A DNA stretch of 34,609 nt from Candidatus Rokuibacteriota bacterium (GTDB lineage Bacteria > Methylomirabilota > Methylomirabilia > Rokubacteriales > CSP1-6): assembly GCA_016179875.1 (NCBI GenBank), contig JACPCH010000027.1, forward strand, positions 1 to 34,609, written 5' to 3'. Below the pieces are notes generated by a model. It made no database searches and had not been told where the DNA came from. It saw nothing but the letters and a program-made list of their open reading frames with translations. Of the stretch, positions 5,046 through 14,104 are shown piece by piece. Position 1 is the first letter of the stretch, and every line of letters starts with the position of its first letter. A program made the position numbers and the translations under genes.

Positions 5046-7057
5046 CAGTCCGCGGCCTCGGCCCCCGGCCCCGCCGCCTTGCGCTCGGCGAGGAACTTGT
5101 CCACCTCCTCGCGCATCGCCTGCACGATGTCCTTCTCGGGGACCTTGCGGATCACGTCGCCGTTCTTGAAGATGAGCCCGATCCCGCGGCCGCCGGCGAC
5201 GCCGATGTCGGCGGCTCCGAGTCCAAGGATCGACGCAAGCCGCGACAACGCAAGCTGGGACGTCACCGAGACGAGCCAGTTGCGTTGCCGGTCGCGCTGG
5301 TCGCGGTGGTGGAGAAGCGCCGCAACGCCGAGACGAAGCAGGATGTGATGCACCTGTAGACCAAGCCGCTCGGACGACGTCGAGTACGTGGCACGCCAGT
5401 AGCCGCGGACGCGACCCACGTAGCCGTCGCCTTCCCACAGGGCGCGGATCAACGCGCGCTGCTTGTCGTGGGGCAAGCACTCCATCCAACCCGGCAGTCG
5501 CTTGCGCTCCGCCCGCCGACCGAACAGGTCTGCCAGGAACCGCCCGAGCGCGAGCGAGTGCGTGACGACCTCTGCCGCATGCCGCCGGTAGCGAACCCGC
5601 GAGCCGATTTCGAGGCCAGCGAGAATGGCGCGGAGCCGGTCGACATACGCCGTCTGGCGCTCGTGGAAGTAGAAGAATTGCTGATACGGCGTCCCGTTCT
5701 TGCCCGACAGCGTCCCCTCGGAAAGGTAGTACCCGGCGAGCGTGAGAAGGTCCTCGTCCACCGCGATCTCGCCCAGCCCCTCGACCGAGATCGTGGCGCG
5801 ATCCTCCTTGTCCTTTGTCACCGGATACGCGAGGACCCACCCGGGCGCGAGCTCGCCCGCGCGCGTCCAGCGTGGTTCGTTGCCGGCCTCGAGGGCGCTC
5901 AGGACTTTAGGATACCGCGCACGCCCCGCCTTCTTTTGGCTCGCGCGCGGGAAGGCCCAGACCGGATGATTGGGCGTGAGGCGGAACGGCGCAAAGCCCG
6001 TCGGGTGAACTTCGACGATCTCCCCCTCGTACCGGTGGCTCGTGGCCCAGGCCACCTTTCGATAGGATCCCTCGTGTGTGAGGACCTCGTCGCCCTCGCC
6101 GACCGCCTCGATGGGCTTGGGACCCTCGGCCGTGACGACGCGCTCTCCCTCGGGGACGCATCCCATCACCGCGATGTGGATGTCCTCGTGGAGGCCGCGG
6201 AACTCGTCCTCGACCTGCTTGGCGAGCTTCACGAGGTCCACGTCGGCCCGGCCGCACGAGGGGCAGGACACGAACGTGAGCCCGCCCTTGCGGAGCCCGA
6301 GGGATTTCAGGATGTCGATACCGACGCGCACCTCCTCGGTCGGGTCCGCGGAGAGCGAGACGCGGATCGTGTCCCCGATGCCCTGGGAGAGCAGCGCGCC
6401 GAGGCCGACCGACGACTTGATGGTCCCGACGCCCGGCGTGCCCGCCTCGGTGACGCCGAGGTGGAAGGGGTACTCCACCCGGTCGGCCAGCATCCGGTAG
6501 GCCTCGATCATCATCAGGGGGTCGGACGCCTTGAGCGACACCTTCATCTCGGGATACCCGCAGTCCTCCAGGATCCGGATGTGCCGCAGCGCCGACTCCA
6601 CCATGCCGTCCGCCGTCGGCCCGCCGTACTTCTCGAGCAGATCCTTCTCCAGCGATCCGGCGTTGACGCCGATGCGAATCGGAATCCTCTTGTCCTTCGC
6701 GAGGGTGACGACCTCCCGGACGAACGCCGTGCCCCCGATGTTGCCCGGGTTGAGCCGGAGCCCGTCCACGCCCTGTTCGAGCGCGATCAGCGCCAGCTTG
6801 TAGTTGAAGTGGATGTCGGCGACGAGCGGGATCCGGATCTGGCGCTTGATCTCGCCGAGCTTCTCGGCGGCCTCCCGGACCGGCACCGCGCAGCGCACGA
6901 TGTCGCAGCCCGCGGCCTCGAGCGCCCAGATCTCGAGGAGCGTCGCCTGCACGTCGCGCGTGTCGGTCTTGGTCATCGATTGCACGGTGATCGGCGCGTC
7001 GCCGCCGACCGTGACGTTGCCCATCCGGATCTGCCGCGTCTTCCGCCGTGTGATCAT
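5045..7057 (-). CDS. ispG: 4-hydroxy-3-methylbut-2-enyl diphosphate synthase IspG, interrupted by a truncated intein
   Basis: IspG (GcpE) makes HMBPP from MEcPP in the MEP isoprenoid pathway using a [4Fe-4S] cluster. ATG 7057-7055 follows rseP by 8 bases with an AGGA site. Residues 1-299 are normal IspG: RKTRQIRMGNV opening, TIM barrel, then the cluster ligands Cys265 and Cys268 (SCPSCG). At the third ligand, VMGC (Cys300), the sequence switches to an intein of about 315 residues. It then returns to IspG at ADIGVAGGRGIGLIFKNG and runs to the end (670 residues in all). The IspG segment after that cysteine (normally C-V-V-N-G-P-G-E-A) is missing together with the intein's C-terminal splicing blocks. 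The encoded precursor therefore should not splice and would lack a complete cluster site. Identity is certain; whether the lesion is real is open. Confidence 0.92.
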   Translation of the reverse strand: MITRRKTRQIRMGNVTVGGDAPITVQSMTKTDTRDVQATLLEIWALEAAGCDIVRCAVPVREAAEKLGEIKRQIRIPLVADIHFNYKLALIALEQGVDGLRLNPGNIGGTAFVREVVTLAKDKRIPIRIGVNAGSLEKDLLEKYGGPTADGMVESALRHIRILEDCGYPEMKVSLKASDPLMMIEAYRMLADRVEYPFHLGVTEAGTPGVGTIKSSVGLGALLSQGIGDTIRVSLSADPTEEVRVGIDILKSLGLRKGGLTFVSCPSCGRADVDLVKLAKQVEDEFRGLHEDIHIAVMGCVPEGERVVTAEGPKPIEAVGEGDEVLTHEGSYRKVAWATSHRYEGEIVEVHPTGFAPFRLTPNHPVWAFPRASQKKAGRARYPKVLSALEAGNEPRWTRAGELAPGWVLAYPVTKDKEDRATISVEGLGEIAVDEDLLTLAGYYLSEGTLSGKNGTPYQQFFYFHERQTAYVDRLRAILAGLEIGSRVRYRRHAAEVVTHSLALGRFLADLFGRRAERKRLPGWMECLPHDKQRALIRALWEGDGYVGRVRGYWRATYSTSSERLGLQVHHILLRLGVAALLHHRDQRDRQRNWLVSVTSQLALSRLASILGLGAADIGVAGGRGIGLIFKNGDVIRKVPEKDIVQAMREEVDKFLAERKAAGPGAEAAD
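5219..6160 (-). other. Intein remnant in IspG: Hint N-terminal region plus LAGLIDADG homing endonuclease, C-terminus deleted
   Basis: Counting from the cysteine at 6160-6158 as intein residue 1, block A is CVPEGERVVT followed by PIEAVGEGDEVLTHEG. Block B has the TxxH motif (LTPNHPVW, Thr62 and His65). The endonuclease region shows a first LAGLIDADG helix LLTLAGYYLSEGTL (acid Glu148), a block D-like KRLPGWM, a second helix LIRALWEGDGYVG (acid Asp245), and a block H-like segment SSERLGLQVHHILLRLGV. Blocks F and G, the terminal His-Asn and the +1 cysteine are absent: at about 5212-5221 the frame passes from SRLASILGLG straight into IspG ADIGVAGG. Both endonuclease acids remain, so DNA cleavage could in principle persist. 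DNA composition is slightly less GC-rich than the surrounding IspG. Confidence 0.88.
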
Positions 7058-7065
7058 GCCCCGTC

Positions 7066-8430
7066 CTATCTGAAGATCTTGAAGGCGTCGATCCGCACCA
7101 GGTCGTTGTAGAGCGCGAAGACCATCAGCAGCATCAGCAGGACGAACCCGAGCTGCTGCGCGGCCTCGCGCTTCTTGAGCGACAGCGGCCGGCCCATCAC
7201 GGCCTCGATGACGAAGAAGAAGAGGTGCCCGCCGTCGAGCATCGGCACCGGCAGCAGGTTGAGGAGCGCGAGGTTCACGCTGATGATCGCCGTGAACAGC
7301 GCGAGCGAGGCCGCGCCCTCCTTGGCCTGGCGCCCCGCCTCGGCCGCGATCTGGATCGGCCCGCCGATGTTGGACGAGTCGATCTGCCGCGACACGATCT
7401 TCCAGAGGCCCTTCGCCGTCAGCGCGGTCATGTCCCACGTGCGGACCCCGCCGTACCAGACGGCGACGACCGGGTTGTACGCCTCGTACCGCACGACCCG
7501 CGTCACGATGCCGACGCCGATGCGCCCGATCTCCTGCTCCTGGCCGGTCGGCCCCTTCTCCTTGACGGCGGTGGCGGTGACGGCGAGCGTGCGCGGCGCG
7601 CCGTCGCGCTCCACGGTGAGCTCGAAGGTCTGGCCCGCCCGCTTCTGGATCGACTGCATGAGCTCGTCGGGGGAGAACACCGGCTGGCCGGCGACGCCCA
7701 GCACGAGGTCGCCGGCCCGGAGGCCGGCCTTGTCCGCGGGCGAGCCCGGATTGACGGAGCCGATCTGGGGGGTGAGCTGCGAGCCCGCCCCGAGCTCCCA
7801 CGCGTCCCGGGGCTCGCGGAAGATCGGATCGCGCACCACCGTCCGCCGCGGCGTCACGGTCGCGGGCGTCTCGCGGCCGTCGCGCCGGACGGCCAGCCTG
7901 AGGGCGCGGCCCCCGGAGCCGGCGATCGCGCGCTCGAGGTCCTCCCAGTGGGACACCGGCCGCCCGTCCACGGCCGTCACGACGTCGCCGGTCTTGAGCC
8001 CGGCGGCCGCGGCCGGCCCGCCCTCGGCGACGCGCCCGATCAGGGCCGGCCACACCGGCCGCCCGACCGTCGCGAACACGATCGTGAAGATGACCGCGGC
8101 CAGGACGAAGTTCATCCCGGGGCCGGCGAAGACGATCAGGAACCGGGCCCACAGCGGCTTCATCGCGAAGGCCTTGCCGGGGTCGAAGACCGGCCCGCCG
8201 CCCCCCTCGAGCGGGTTCTCCTCACCGACCATCTTGACGTAGCCGCCCATCGGCACCGCCGACAGGCAGTACTCGGTCTCCTTGCCGCGCCACCGGACGA
8301 GCACCGGCCCGAAGCCGATCGAGAAACGCTCGACGCCCACCCCGCACCAGCGCGCGACCATGAAGTGGCCGAACTCGTGGATCAGGATCAGGATGCCGAT
8401 GACGAGGACGAACGAGACGAGGGTGGTCAC
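7066..8430 (-). CDS. rseP: RseP-family site-2 intramembrane zinc metalloprotease
   Basis: This 454-residue membrane protease belongs to the family that cleaves anti-sigma factors such as RseA and clears signal peptide remnants. The zinc motif HEFGH is in the first transmembrane helix (His18, Glu19, His22) and the third ligand region is near the C-terminus (NLLPVPMLDGGHLFFF). Two PDZ domains lie between (about 130-200 and 225-295; AAAAGLKTGDVVTAVDG and ADKAGLRAGDLVLGVAG). GTG 8430-8428 overlaps the dxr stop (GTGA). The dxr-rseP-ispG order is common in bacteria. Nothing unusual was seen in the protein. Confidence 0.94.
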   Translation of the reverse strand: MTTLVSFVLVIGILILIHEFGHFMVARWCGVGVERFSIGFGPVLVRWRGKETEYCLSAVPMGGYVKMVGEENPLEGGGGPVFDPGKAFAMKPLWARFLIVFAGPGMNFVLAAVIFTIVFATVGRPVWPALIGRVAEGGPAAAAGLKTGDVVTAVDGRPVSHWEDLERAIAGSGGRALRLAVRRDGRETPATVTPRRTVVRDPIFREPRDAWELGAGSQLTPQIGSVNPGSPADKAGLRAGDLVLGVAGQPVFSPDELMQSIQKRAGQTFELTVERDGAPRTLAVTATAVKEKGPTGQEQEIGRIGVGIVTRVVRYEAYNPVVAVWYGGVRTWDMTALTAKGLWKIVSRQIDSSNIGGPIQIAAEAGRQAKEGAASLALFTAIISVNLALLNLLPVPMLDGGHLFFFVIEAVMGRPLSLKKREAAQQLGFVLLMLLMVFALYNDLVRIDAFKIFR

Positions 8431-9602
8431 GCCGGGCGCCCTCCGGCGCGCGCGGCAACCCGGGCCTCCACGAAGCGCCGGGTCTCGACGTCGGCCGCCA
8501 CGCAGTCCTCGATCGACGCGGGCGCGCCCGCGCGGGACGCCGCGAGCGCCTCCTCGATCAGCCGGGCGATGTCCGTGTAGCCGACGCGCCGCCCGAGGAA
8601 CGCCGCCACCGCGATCTCGTTGGCCGCGTTCAGCACGACCGGCGCCGCGCCGCCGCGCTCGAGCGCCCGGCGCGCCAGCCCGAGACACGGGAACTTGTCG
8701 GTGTCGGGCTCGAAGAAGGTCAGCTGGCCCACGCGCGGCAGGTCGAGCCGCGCCGCCGGCGCCGGCCGCCGCTCGGGATAGGTCAGCGCGTAGAGGATCG
8801 GCACGCCCATGTCGGCGACGCCGAGCTGCGCGATGACCGACCCGTCGATGTACTCGACCATCGAGTGCACGATCGACTGGGGATGCACCACGACCTGGAT
8901 CTGCTCCGGCGCCAGGTCGAAGAGCCAGCGCGCCTCGATGATCTCGAGCCCCTTGTTCATCAGGGTGGACGAGTCGATCGTGATCTTCGCGCCCATCTTC
9001 CACGTCGGGTGGCGGAGCGCCTCCTCGACGGTCACGCGGTCGAGCGCGGCCTTCGGCGTCTCCCGGAAGGGCCCGCCGGACGCGGTCAGCAGGATGCGGT
9101 GCACGTCGCCCCGGCTGTGGCCCTCGAGGCACTGGAAGACGGCGCTGTGCTCGGAGTCCACGGGCAGGAGCCGGACGCCCCGCGCCCGCGCCGCCGCCGT
9201 CATCAGGCTGCCGGCCATCACGAGCGTCTCCTTGTTGGCGAGCGCCACCGTGCGGCCCGCCTGGATCGCGGCCATCGTGGGCAGGAGGCCGGCGGCCCCG
9301 ACCAGCGCCGACACGACGACGTCGGCGTCGACGTCGCGCGTCAGCGCCACGAGCCCGTCGGCGCCCGCCAGGAGCTCGGGCCGCGGCGCCGGGAGCAGCC
9401 GGGCCAGCCGGTCACGCGCGCCAGCGTCGAGCAGCGCGACGGCGCGCGGCGCGTGCTTGCGGCACAGGTCGGCGATCAGCTCGACGTTCGAGCCGCGCGC
9501 GGCGAGGCCCGCCACGGCGAACTCCTCGGGAAAACTGGAGACCAGCTCGAGGGTGCGCAGCCCGACGGACCCGGTGGCGCCGAGCAGCGTGAGCCGCTTC
9601 AT
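8427..9602 (-). CDS. dxr: 1-deoxy-D-xylulose 5-phosphate reductoisomerase
   Basis: Dxr (IspC) turns DXP into MEP with NADPH, the committed step of the MEP pathway whose later enzyme IspG lies two genes downstream. The 391 residues have the expected length. The NADPH loop LLGATGSVG is at residues 5-13; then come LANKETLVMAG, the metal and substrate sites DSEHSAVFQ and TASGGPF, and HPTWKMGAKITIDSSTLMNK. HPQSIVHSMVEY marks the catalytic/C-terminal region. ATG 9602-9600 overlaps the cdsA stop (ATGA). Confidence 0.96.
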   Translation of the reverse strand: MKRLTLLGATGSVGLRTLELVSSFPEEFAVAGLAARGSNVELIADLCRKHAPRAVALLDAGARDRLARLLPAPRPELLAGADGLVALTRDVDADVVVSALVGAAGLLPTMAAIQAGRTVALANKETLVMAGSLMTAAARARGVRLLPVDSEHSAVFQCLEGHSRGDVHRILLTASGGPFRETPKAALDRVTVEEALRHPTWKMGAKITIDSSTLMNKGLEIIEARWLFDLAPEQIQVVVHPQSIVHSMVEYIDGSVIAQLGVADMGVPILYALTYPERRPAPAARLDLPRVGQLTFFEPDTDKFPCLGLARRALERGGAAPVVLNAANEIAVAAFLGRRVGYTDIARLIEEALAASRAGAPASIEDCVAADVETRRFVEARVAARAGGRPA

Positions 9603-10507
9603 GCGCGGCACCCGGCGTACAGCGCGTAGACGTAGAGCGCCGGCGCGTTGAACAGCAGGCTGTCGATCCGGTCGAGCATGCCGCCGTGGCCGGGGATCAG
9701 GCTCCCCGTATCCTTGGTCCCGACGCTCCGCTTGATGGCCGACTCGGCGAGGTCCCCCACCTGCCCGATCACGCCGAGGACCGCCCCGGCGCCGGCGGCG
9801 CGGGCCGGCCCGCACGCGGGCAGCAGCCACGCCCCCAGCGCCACGCCCGAGGCGATCGACACCAGGAGCTGGGCCACGGAGCCCTCGACCGTCTTGCGCG
9901 GGCTCAACACCGGCGCGAGCGGGTGCCGGCCCAGCGCCGAGCCGACCAGGTAGGCGGCCGACTCGCCCGCCCAGGTCACGCCGGCGAGGAACAGCACGAG
10001 CGCGGGCCCGTCGGCGCGGCCGTGGAGCCAGATCGCGTACCCGAGGAGCCACCCGACGTAGACGGCGCCGAACAGCGTGGTGGCGGTGGACTCGACCGCG
10101 GGGGGTCCCGCGGTCCAGAGGGGCGCGCTGAGGATCAGCGCGACGCCGGCCGTGAGCGCCAGCTCGGGCGACGGCATCCACCGGAGGATTCCGCCGTCGG
10201 CCGTGGTGACCGCGTACAGGCTCGTCGCGAAGCTGGCGGTGAGGGCCGCGCCGACCGCGACTGTGAGCCGCGCGTGGACCGGCCGGCCCGCGCGCGCGAG
10301 CATCCGGGCCAGCTCCCCGCACGCCAGCGCGCTCACCGCGACCACGAGCGCCTGGAACACCCACGCCGGCGCGCCCGCCGTCACCCACACGAACGCGGGG
10401 ATCAGCACCGCCGCGCTCCCGAGGCGCTTCCACACCGGCGACGGACCCGCCGCGGCGTCGCCGACCACCACGCTCACCAGCGCCACCCGGCCCACGTCAC
10501 ACGCCAC
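9599..10507 (-). CDS. cdsA: Phosphatidate cytidylyltransferase CdsA
   Basis: CdsA makes CDP-diacylglycerol from phosphatidate and CTP at the membrane. The C-terminal signature is clear: GQVGDLAESAIKRSVGTKD followed by PGHGGMLDRIDSLL. About seven or eight hydrophobic segments span the rest. The longest frame starts at GTG 10507, overlapping the uppS end by 11 bases. Other in-frame GTG codons within the first 25 residues are possible starts, and the family-like sequence begins only around VWKRLGSAAVLIPAF. It sits between uppS and dxr as in many bacteria. Confidence 0.92.
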   Translation of the reverse strand: MACDVGRVALVSVVVGDAAAGPSPVWKRLGSAAVLIPAFVWVTAGAPAWVFQALVVAVSALACGELARMLARAGRPVHARLTVAVGAALTASFATSLYAVTTADGGILRWMPSPELALTAGVALILSAPLWTAGPPAVESTATTLFGAVYVGWLLGYAIWLHGRADGPALVLFLAGVTWAGESAAYLVGSALGRHPLAPVLSPRKTVEGSVAQLLVSIASGVALGAWLLPACGPARAAGAGAVLGVIGQVGDLAESAIKRSVGTKDTGSLIPGHGGMLDRIDSLLFNAPALYVYALYAGCRA

Positions 10508-11279
10508 CGAACCGGCGCGTCCGGCCCTGGAAGTCGGCCACCGCCCGGTACAGATCGGCGGCGCCGAAGTCCGGCCACAGCGTCGGGGTCACCCAGAATT
10601 CCGTGTAGGCGATCTGCCACAGGAGGAAGTTCGACACGCGCATCTCGCCGCTGGTCCGGATCAGGAGGTCCGGGTCCGGCACGTCGGCCGCGTAGAGGGC
10701 CTGCGCGACGTGCGCCTCCGAGATCTCCTCCGGGCCGAGCTCCCCGGCCTGTACCCGCCGCGCCAGCGCCCGTACGGCGTCCACGATCTCGTCGCGGCCG
10801 CCGTAATTGAACGCCATCAGGAGGGTCAGCCCGGTGTTGTTCCGCGTCTCGTGGGCGACGTGCTCGATGCCGCGGCGCACGCCCGCCGGCACGCCGCGCG
10901 TGTGGCCGAGCAGGCGCAAGCGGACGTTGCGCGCCATGAGCTCGGGCAGCTCCGAGTGGATGGCGCGCTCGAGCAGGCTCATCAGCGTCGAGACCTCGTC
11001 CTCCGGGCGGCTCCAGTTCTCCGTCGAGAAGGCGTAGAGCGTCAGAAAGCGCAGGCCGAGGGTGTCGGCCGCGCGGATGATCGTGCGCGCCGCCTTGACC
11101 CCCTCCCGGTGGCCGGCGACCCGCGGCAGGCCGCGCCGCGTCGCCCAGCGCCCGTTGCCGTCCATGATGATGGCCACGTGCTCCGGCACCCGGTGGGCGC
11201 GGACGCGCGCCAGCAGCTCGGCCTCGCCCAGCTCGGCCGGCGCCGCCCCCGCCCGCGCGCTCGTCCCCTTCACCGCCAT
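10497..11279 (-). CDS. uppS: Undecaprenyl (polyprenyl) diphosphate synthase
   Basis: This cis-prenyltransferase builds the long-chain lipid carrier for cell-wall synthesis from isoprenoid units. It has 260 residues. The catalytic loop HVAIIMDGNGRWA places the key Asp at residue 40. FSTENWSRP and the C-terminal RTSGEMRVSNFLLWQ and AYTEFWVTPTLWPDF are all family-typical. About 30 residues precede the core, a slightly long N-terminus, so a start further in is possible. It lies 22 bases after frr. Confidence 0.95.
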   Translation of the reverse strand: MAVKGTSARAGAAPAELGEAELLARVRAHRVPEHVAIIMDGNGRWATRRGLPRVAGHREGVKAARTIIRAADTLGLRFLTLYAFSTENWSRPEDEVSTLMSLLERAIHSELPELMARNVRLRLLGHTRGVPAGVRRGIEHVAHETRNNTGLTLLMAFNYGGRDEIVDAVRALARRVQAGELGPEEISEAHVAQALYAADVPDPDLLIRTSGEMRVSNFLLWQIAYTEFWVTPTLWPDFGAADLYRAVADFQGRTRRFGGV

Positions 11280-11301
11280 GCGATGGTCATCTCACAGAAC
11301 C

Positions 11302-11865
11302 CTAGAAGGACAAAATTTCCTGCTCCTTCTTCTTCAGGAGCTCGTCGACCCGGGCGATGTGCTTGTCGGTGGCCTTCTGGATCTGGTCGTGGCCGCGGCG
11401 CTCGTCGTCTTCGGAGACCTTCTTGTCCTTCGCCATGGCCTTGAGCCGGTCGTTCGCCTCCCGGCGCACGTTGCGCACGGCCACCCGCGCCTCCTCGGCC
11501 ATCTTGTGGACGGTCTTGACGAGCTGCTTGCGGCGCTCCTCGGTGGGCGTGGGCATCGTGAGGCGCACGAGCTTGCCGTCGTTGACCGGGGTGATCCCGA
11601 GGTCGGAGGCGATGATCGCCTTCTCCAACGCCTTGAGCTGGCTGGCCTCCCAGGGCTGGATCACCAGCGTCCGCGCGTCGGGCACCGAGATGGAGGCCAT
11701 CTGGTTCACCGGGGTGGGCGTCCCGTAGTAATCCACGCGGAGCCCGTCGAGCAGCGCCGCCGAGGCACGGCCGGTGCGGACGGTGGCGAACTCGCGCCCG
11801 AGCGCGTCGATCGCCGCGGTCATTCGGGTCTCGAGGTCCTTCAGCAGCGTCTGCATGCCCGTCAT
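11302..11865 (-). CDS. frr: Ribosome recycling factor
   Basis: RRF splits post-termination ribosomes with EF-G. The 187 residues match the family (about 185). Typical segments are visible: [55 protein letters not shown], and the long helical KK/EE-rich C-terminus with [17 protein letters not shown] 11865-11863 overlaps the pyrH stop (ATGA); a second ATG three codons in is an alternative start. Confidence 0.96.
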   Translation of the reverse strand: MTGMQTLLKDLETRMTAAIDALGREFATVRTGRASAALLDGLRVDYYGTPTPVNQMASISVPDARTLVIQPWEASQLKALEKAIIASDLGITPVNDGKLVRLTMPTPTEERRKQLVKTVHKMAEEARVAVRNVRREANDRLKAMAKDKKVSEDDERRGHDQIQKATDKHIARVDELLKKKEQEILSF

Positions 11866-12608
11866 CCTCCAGACGACACGATCGAGCCCACCGGCTCGCC
11901 GAGCACGATCCGCTTGATGTTCCCGGAACGGGTCAGATCGAACACGATGATCGGCAGCTTGTTGTCCATGCAGAGGGAAATCGCGGCCGAGTCCATCACG
12001 TGAAGTCCGCGGTTCAGGACGTCGATGTAAGTCACGCGCTCGAGCCGTTCCGCGCCCCGGTCGCGCTTGGGATCGGCGGAATAGATGCCGTCCACCTTGG
12101 TGGCCTTCATGATCGCGTCGGCGCCGATCTCGACGGCCCGCAAGGCGCCCGCGGTGTCCGTCGTGAAGAACGGGTTGCCGGTGCCGGCCGCGAAGATCAC
12201 GACGCGGCCCTTCTCGAGGTGGCGGATCGCCCGGCGGCGGATGTACGGCTCGGCGACCGCGCGCATCTCGATGGCCGAGAGCACGCGCGTCTGGAGCCCG
12301 GCCTTCTCGAGCGCGTCCTGCAGGGCCAGGGCGTTGATGATGGTGGCCAGCATGCCCATGTAGTCGGCGGTGGCCCGGTCCATGCCGCCCGCGCTGGCGG
12401 CGACGCCGCGGAAGATGTTGCCGCCGCCGATCACGATCCCGACCTGCACGCCGAGCGCCGTCACGTCGCGGACCTCGACCCCGATCCGGTCCAGGACGGC
12501 CGGATCGATCCCGTAGCCCAGGTCGCCGGCGAGCGCCTCGCCCGAGATCTTCAGGACGACACGGCGGTACGCCGGACGCGCGCCGCCGGACGCGGCGGCC
12601 ATGCTCAT
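11862..12608 (-). CDS. pyrH: UMP kinase
   Basis: PyrH phosphorylates UMP to UDP in pyrimidine synthesis. The 248-residue protein shows the amino acid kinase fold: [27 protein letters not shown], then [40 protein letters not shown] and [16 protein letters not shown] 12608-12606 overlaps the tsf stop (ATGA). The rpsB-tsf-pyrH-frr order is one of the most conserved in bacteria. Confidence 0.96.
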   Translation of the reverse strand: MSMAAASGGARPAYRRVVLKISGEALAGDLGYGIDPAVLDRIGVEVRDVTALGVQVGIVIGGGNIFRGVAASAGGMDRATADYMGMLATIINALALQDALEKAGLQTRVLSAIEMRAVAEPYIRRRAIRHLEKGRVVIFAAGTGNPFFTTDTAGALRAVEIGADAIMKATKVDGIYSADPKRDRGAERLERVTYIDVLNRGLHVMDSAAISLCMDNKLPIIVFDLTRSGNIKRIVLGEPVGSIVSSGG

Positions 12609-13210
12609 CCGGACTCGCCGACCTGGAAGCGCGCGAAGCGCTTGACGACGACGCGCTCGCCCGTCTTGGCGTTCACGCCGTCGACGAGATCCTTCACGCG
12701 CGTCTTGCCCGAGGCGTCCTTGATGAACGGCTGCTCGAGCAGGCACTGCTCGCTGTAGAACTTCTCGAGCTTGCCCTCGATGATCTTGTCCACCACCTGC
12801 GGCGGCTTCTTCTGGTCGGCGAGCTGGTCGCGGTAGATCTCGCGCTCCTTCTCGACCACCGCGGCGGGGATGTCCTCGCGCGAGACCCAGGCGGGGCTCG
12901 CCGCCGCCACCTGCATGCCGAGGTCCCGGACGAGCTCCCGGAAGGCCTCGGTCTTGGCGACGAAGTCCGTCTCGCAGTCGACCTCGACGAGGACGCCGAG
13001 CTTCGCGCCCGGGTGGATGTAGGCACCGACGGCGCCCTCGCGGGCCTCGCGGTGGGCGCGCTTGGCCGCCTGCGCCCTCCCCTTCTTCCGGAGGTACTCG
13101 ATCGCGGCGTCGAGGTTGCCCCGGGCCTCCGCGAGCGCCTCCTTGCAATCCATCACGCCGGCGCCGGTCCGGTCCCGGAGCTCCTTCACCAGCTGCGCGC
13201 TCGAGGCCAT
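12605..13210 (-). CDS. tsf: Elongation factor Ts
   Basis: EF-Ts is the nucleotide exchange factor for EF-Tu. At 201 residues it belongs to the short form of the family (Thermus-like) rather than the roughly 280-residue E. coli form. The N-terminal UBA-like domain carries [19 protein letters not shown], and the core contains [19 protein letters not shown]. The C-terminal part has [22 protein letters not shown] 13210 is 2 bases after the rpsB stop with a GGAGGG site inside the rpsB end. Confidence 0.95.
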   Translation of the reverse strand: MASSAQLVKELRDRTGAGVMDCKEALAEARGNLDAAIEYLRKKGRAQAAKRAHREAREGAVGAYIHPGAKLGVLVEVDCETDFVAKTEAFRELVRDLGMQVAAASPAWVSREDIPAAVVEKEREIYRDQLADQKKPPQVVDKIIEGKLEKFYSEQCLLEQPFIKDASGKTRVKDLVDGVNAKTGERVVVKRFARFQVGESG

Positions 13211-13212
13211 CG

Positions 13213-13980
13213 CTAGCCCTCCGCCTCGACCACGGCGGCCATCTCCCCCGCGTCCGCGAGCGCCTCGGCGGCGGGCGCCTCGGCCTCGTCCTTGGCGAGC
13301 GTGCCGCGGCCCTCGTTGATCGCGTCGGCGATGCGCGACGTGATGAGCCGGACGGCGCGGATGGCGTCGTCGTTGCCGGGGACCGGGTAGTCGATCCCGG
13401 TCGGATCGCAGTTGGTGTCCACGATGGCCACGATCGGGATGCCCAGGCGCTGGGCCTCGGCGATCGCGATCTTCTCCTTGCGCGGGTCGATGACGAAGAC
13501 CGCCGAGGGCAGCTGCTCCATCGCCTTGATGCCGATGAGCGCCTTCTCGAGCTTCTCGCGCTCGCGGTCGAGCTCGAGGGCCTCCTTCTTCGGGAGCCGC
13601 TCGTACTCCCCGGTCTCCTTCATCTCCTCGAGCTTCTTGAGGCGCGCGATGGACTTGCGGATCGTGGCGAAGTTCGTCAGCGTCCCGCCGAGCCACCGCT
13701 GGTTGACGTAAAACATCCCGCAGCGGCCCGCCTCCTCGAAGACGGTCTCCTGGGCCTGCTTCTTGGTCCCGACGAACAGCAGCGTGCCGCCGCCGGCGCC
13801 GAGGTCCCGCACGAAGGCGTACGCCTCGCGGAACTTCTTGAGCGTCTTCTGCAGGTCGATGATGTAGATGCCGTTGCGCTCGCCGAAGATATACTTCTGC
13901 ATCTTCGGGTTCCAGCGCTTGGTCTGATGGCCGAAGTGCACCCCGGCCTCGAGCAGCTCCTTCATCGTCAGCGCGGCCAT
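13213..13980 (-). CDS. rpsB: 30S ribosomal protein S2
   Basis: S2 has 255 residues. The family opening [20 protein letters not shown] is followed by [32 protein letters not shown] and the C-terminal part with [20 protein letters not shown]. An acidic Ala/Glu-rich tail ends the protein. A perfect AGGAGG lies 4 bases before the ATG. The gene begins the rpsB-tsf-pyrH-frr run and is preceded by a 124-base leader with a strong hairpin. Confidence 0.97.
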   Translation of the reverse strand: MAALTMKELLEAGVHFGHQTKRWNPKMQKYIFGERNGIYIIDLQKTLKKFREAYAFVRDLGAGGGTLLFVGTKKQAQETVFEEAGRCGMFYVNQRWLGGTLTNFATIRKSIARLKKLEEMKETGEYERLPKKEALELDREREKLEKALIGIKAMEQLPSAVFVIDPRKEKIAIAEAQRLGIPIVAIVDTNCDPTGIDYPVPGNDDAIRAVRLITSRIADAINEGRGTLAKDEAEAPAAEALADAGEMAAVVEAEG

Positions 13981-14026
13981 GTATCCTCCTTCGGTTCGCC
14001 TCCGCCGCGCTTAATAGGCTCGCCTC

Positions 14027-14056
14027 GGCCGGCGGGGCGGAAGCCCCGCGACGGCC
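14027..14056 (-). promoter_or_regulatory. Stable hairpin in the rpsB leader
   Basis: On the minus strand GGCCG-(TC)-GCGGGGC, loop TTCC, then GCCCCGC-CGGCC forms a 12-bp stem with a 2-base bulge in the 124-base gap between argJ and rpsB. No T-run follows, so it is unlikely to be a classical terminator. Its place 47 bases before the rpsB start fits an S2-type autoregulatory leader, which is known in other bacteria, but the homology cannot be shown here. Confidence 0.4.
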
Positions 14057-14104
14057 TACGGCTCGCACTACCACCGAGGGCGCGCGGCGTGTGTGATGGG
14101 ACGT

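Noticed and set aside
5045-6160. A split intein with its C-terminal half encoded elsewhere
   Set aside because: Split inteins end the N-part with a stop. Here the frame continues into genuine IspG sequence with about nine extein residues missing, so trans-splicing could not restore IspG.
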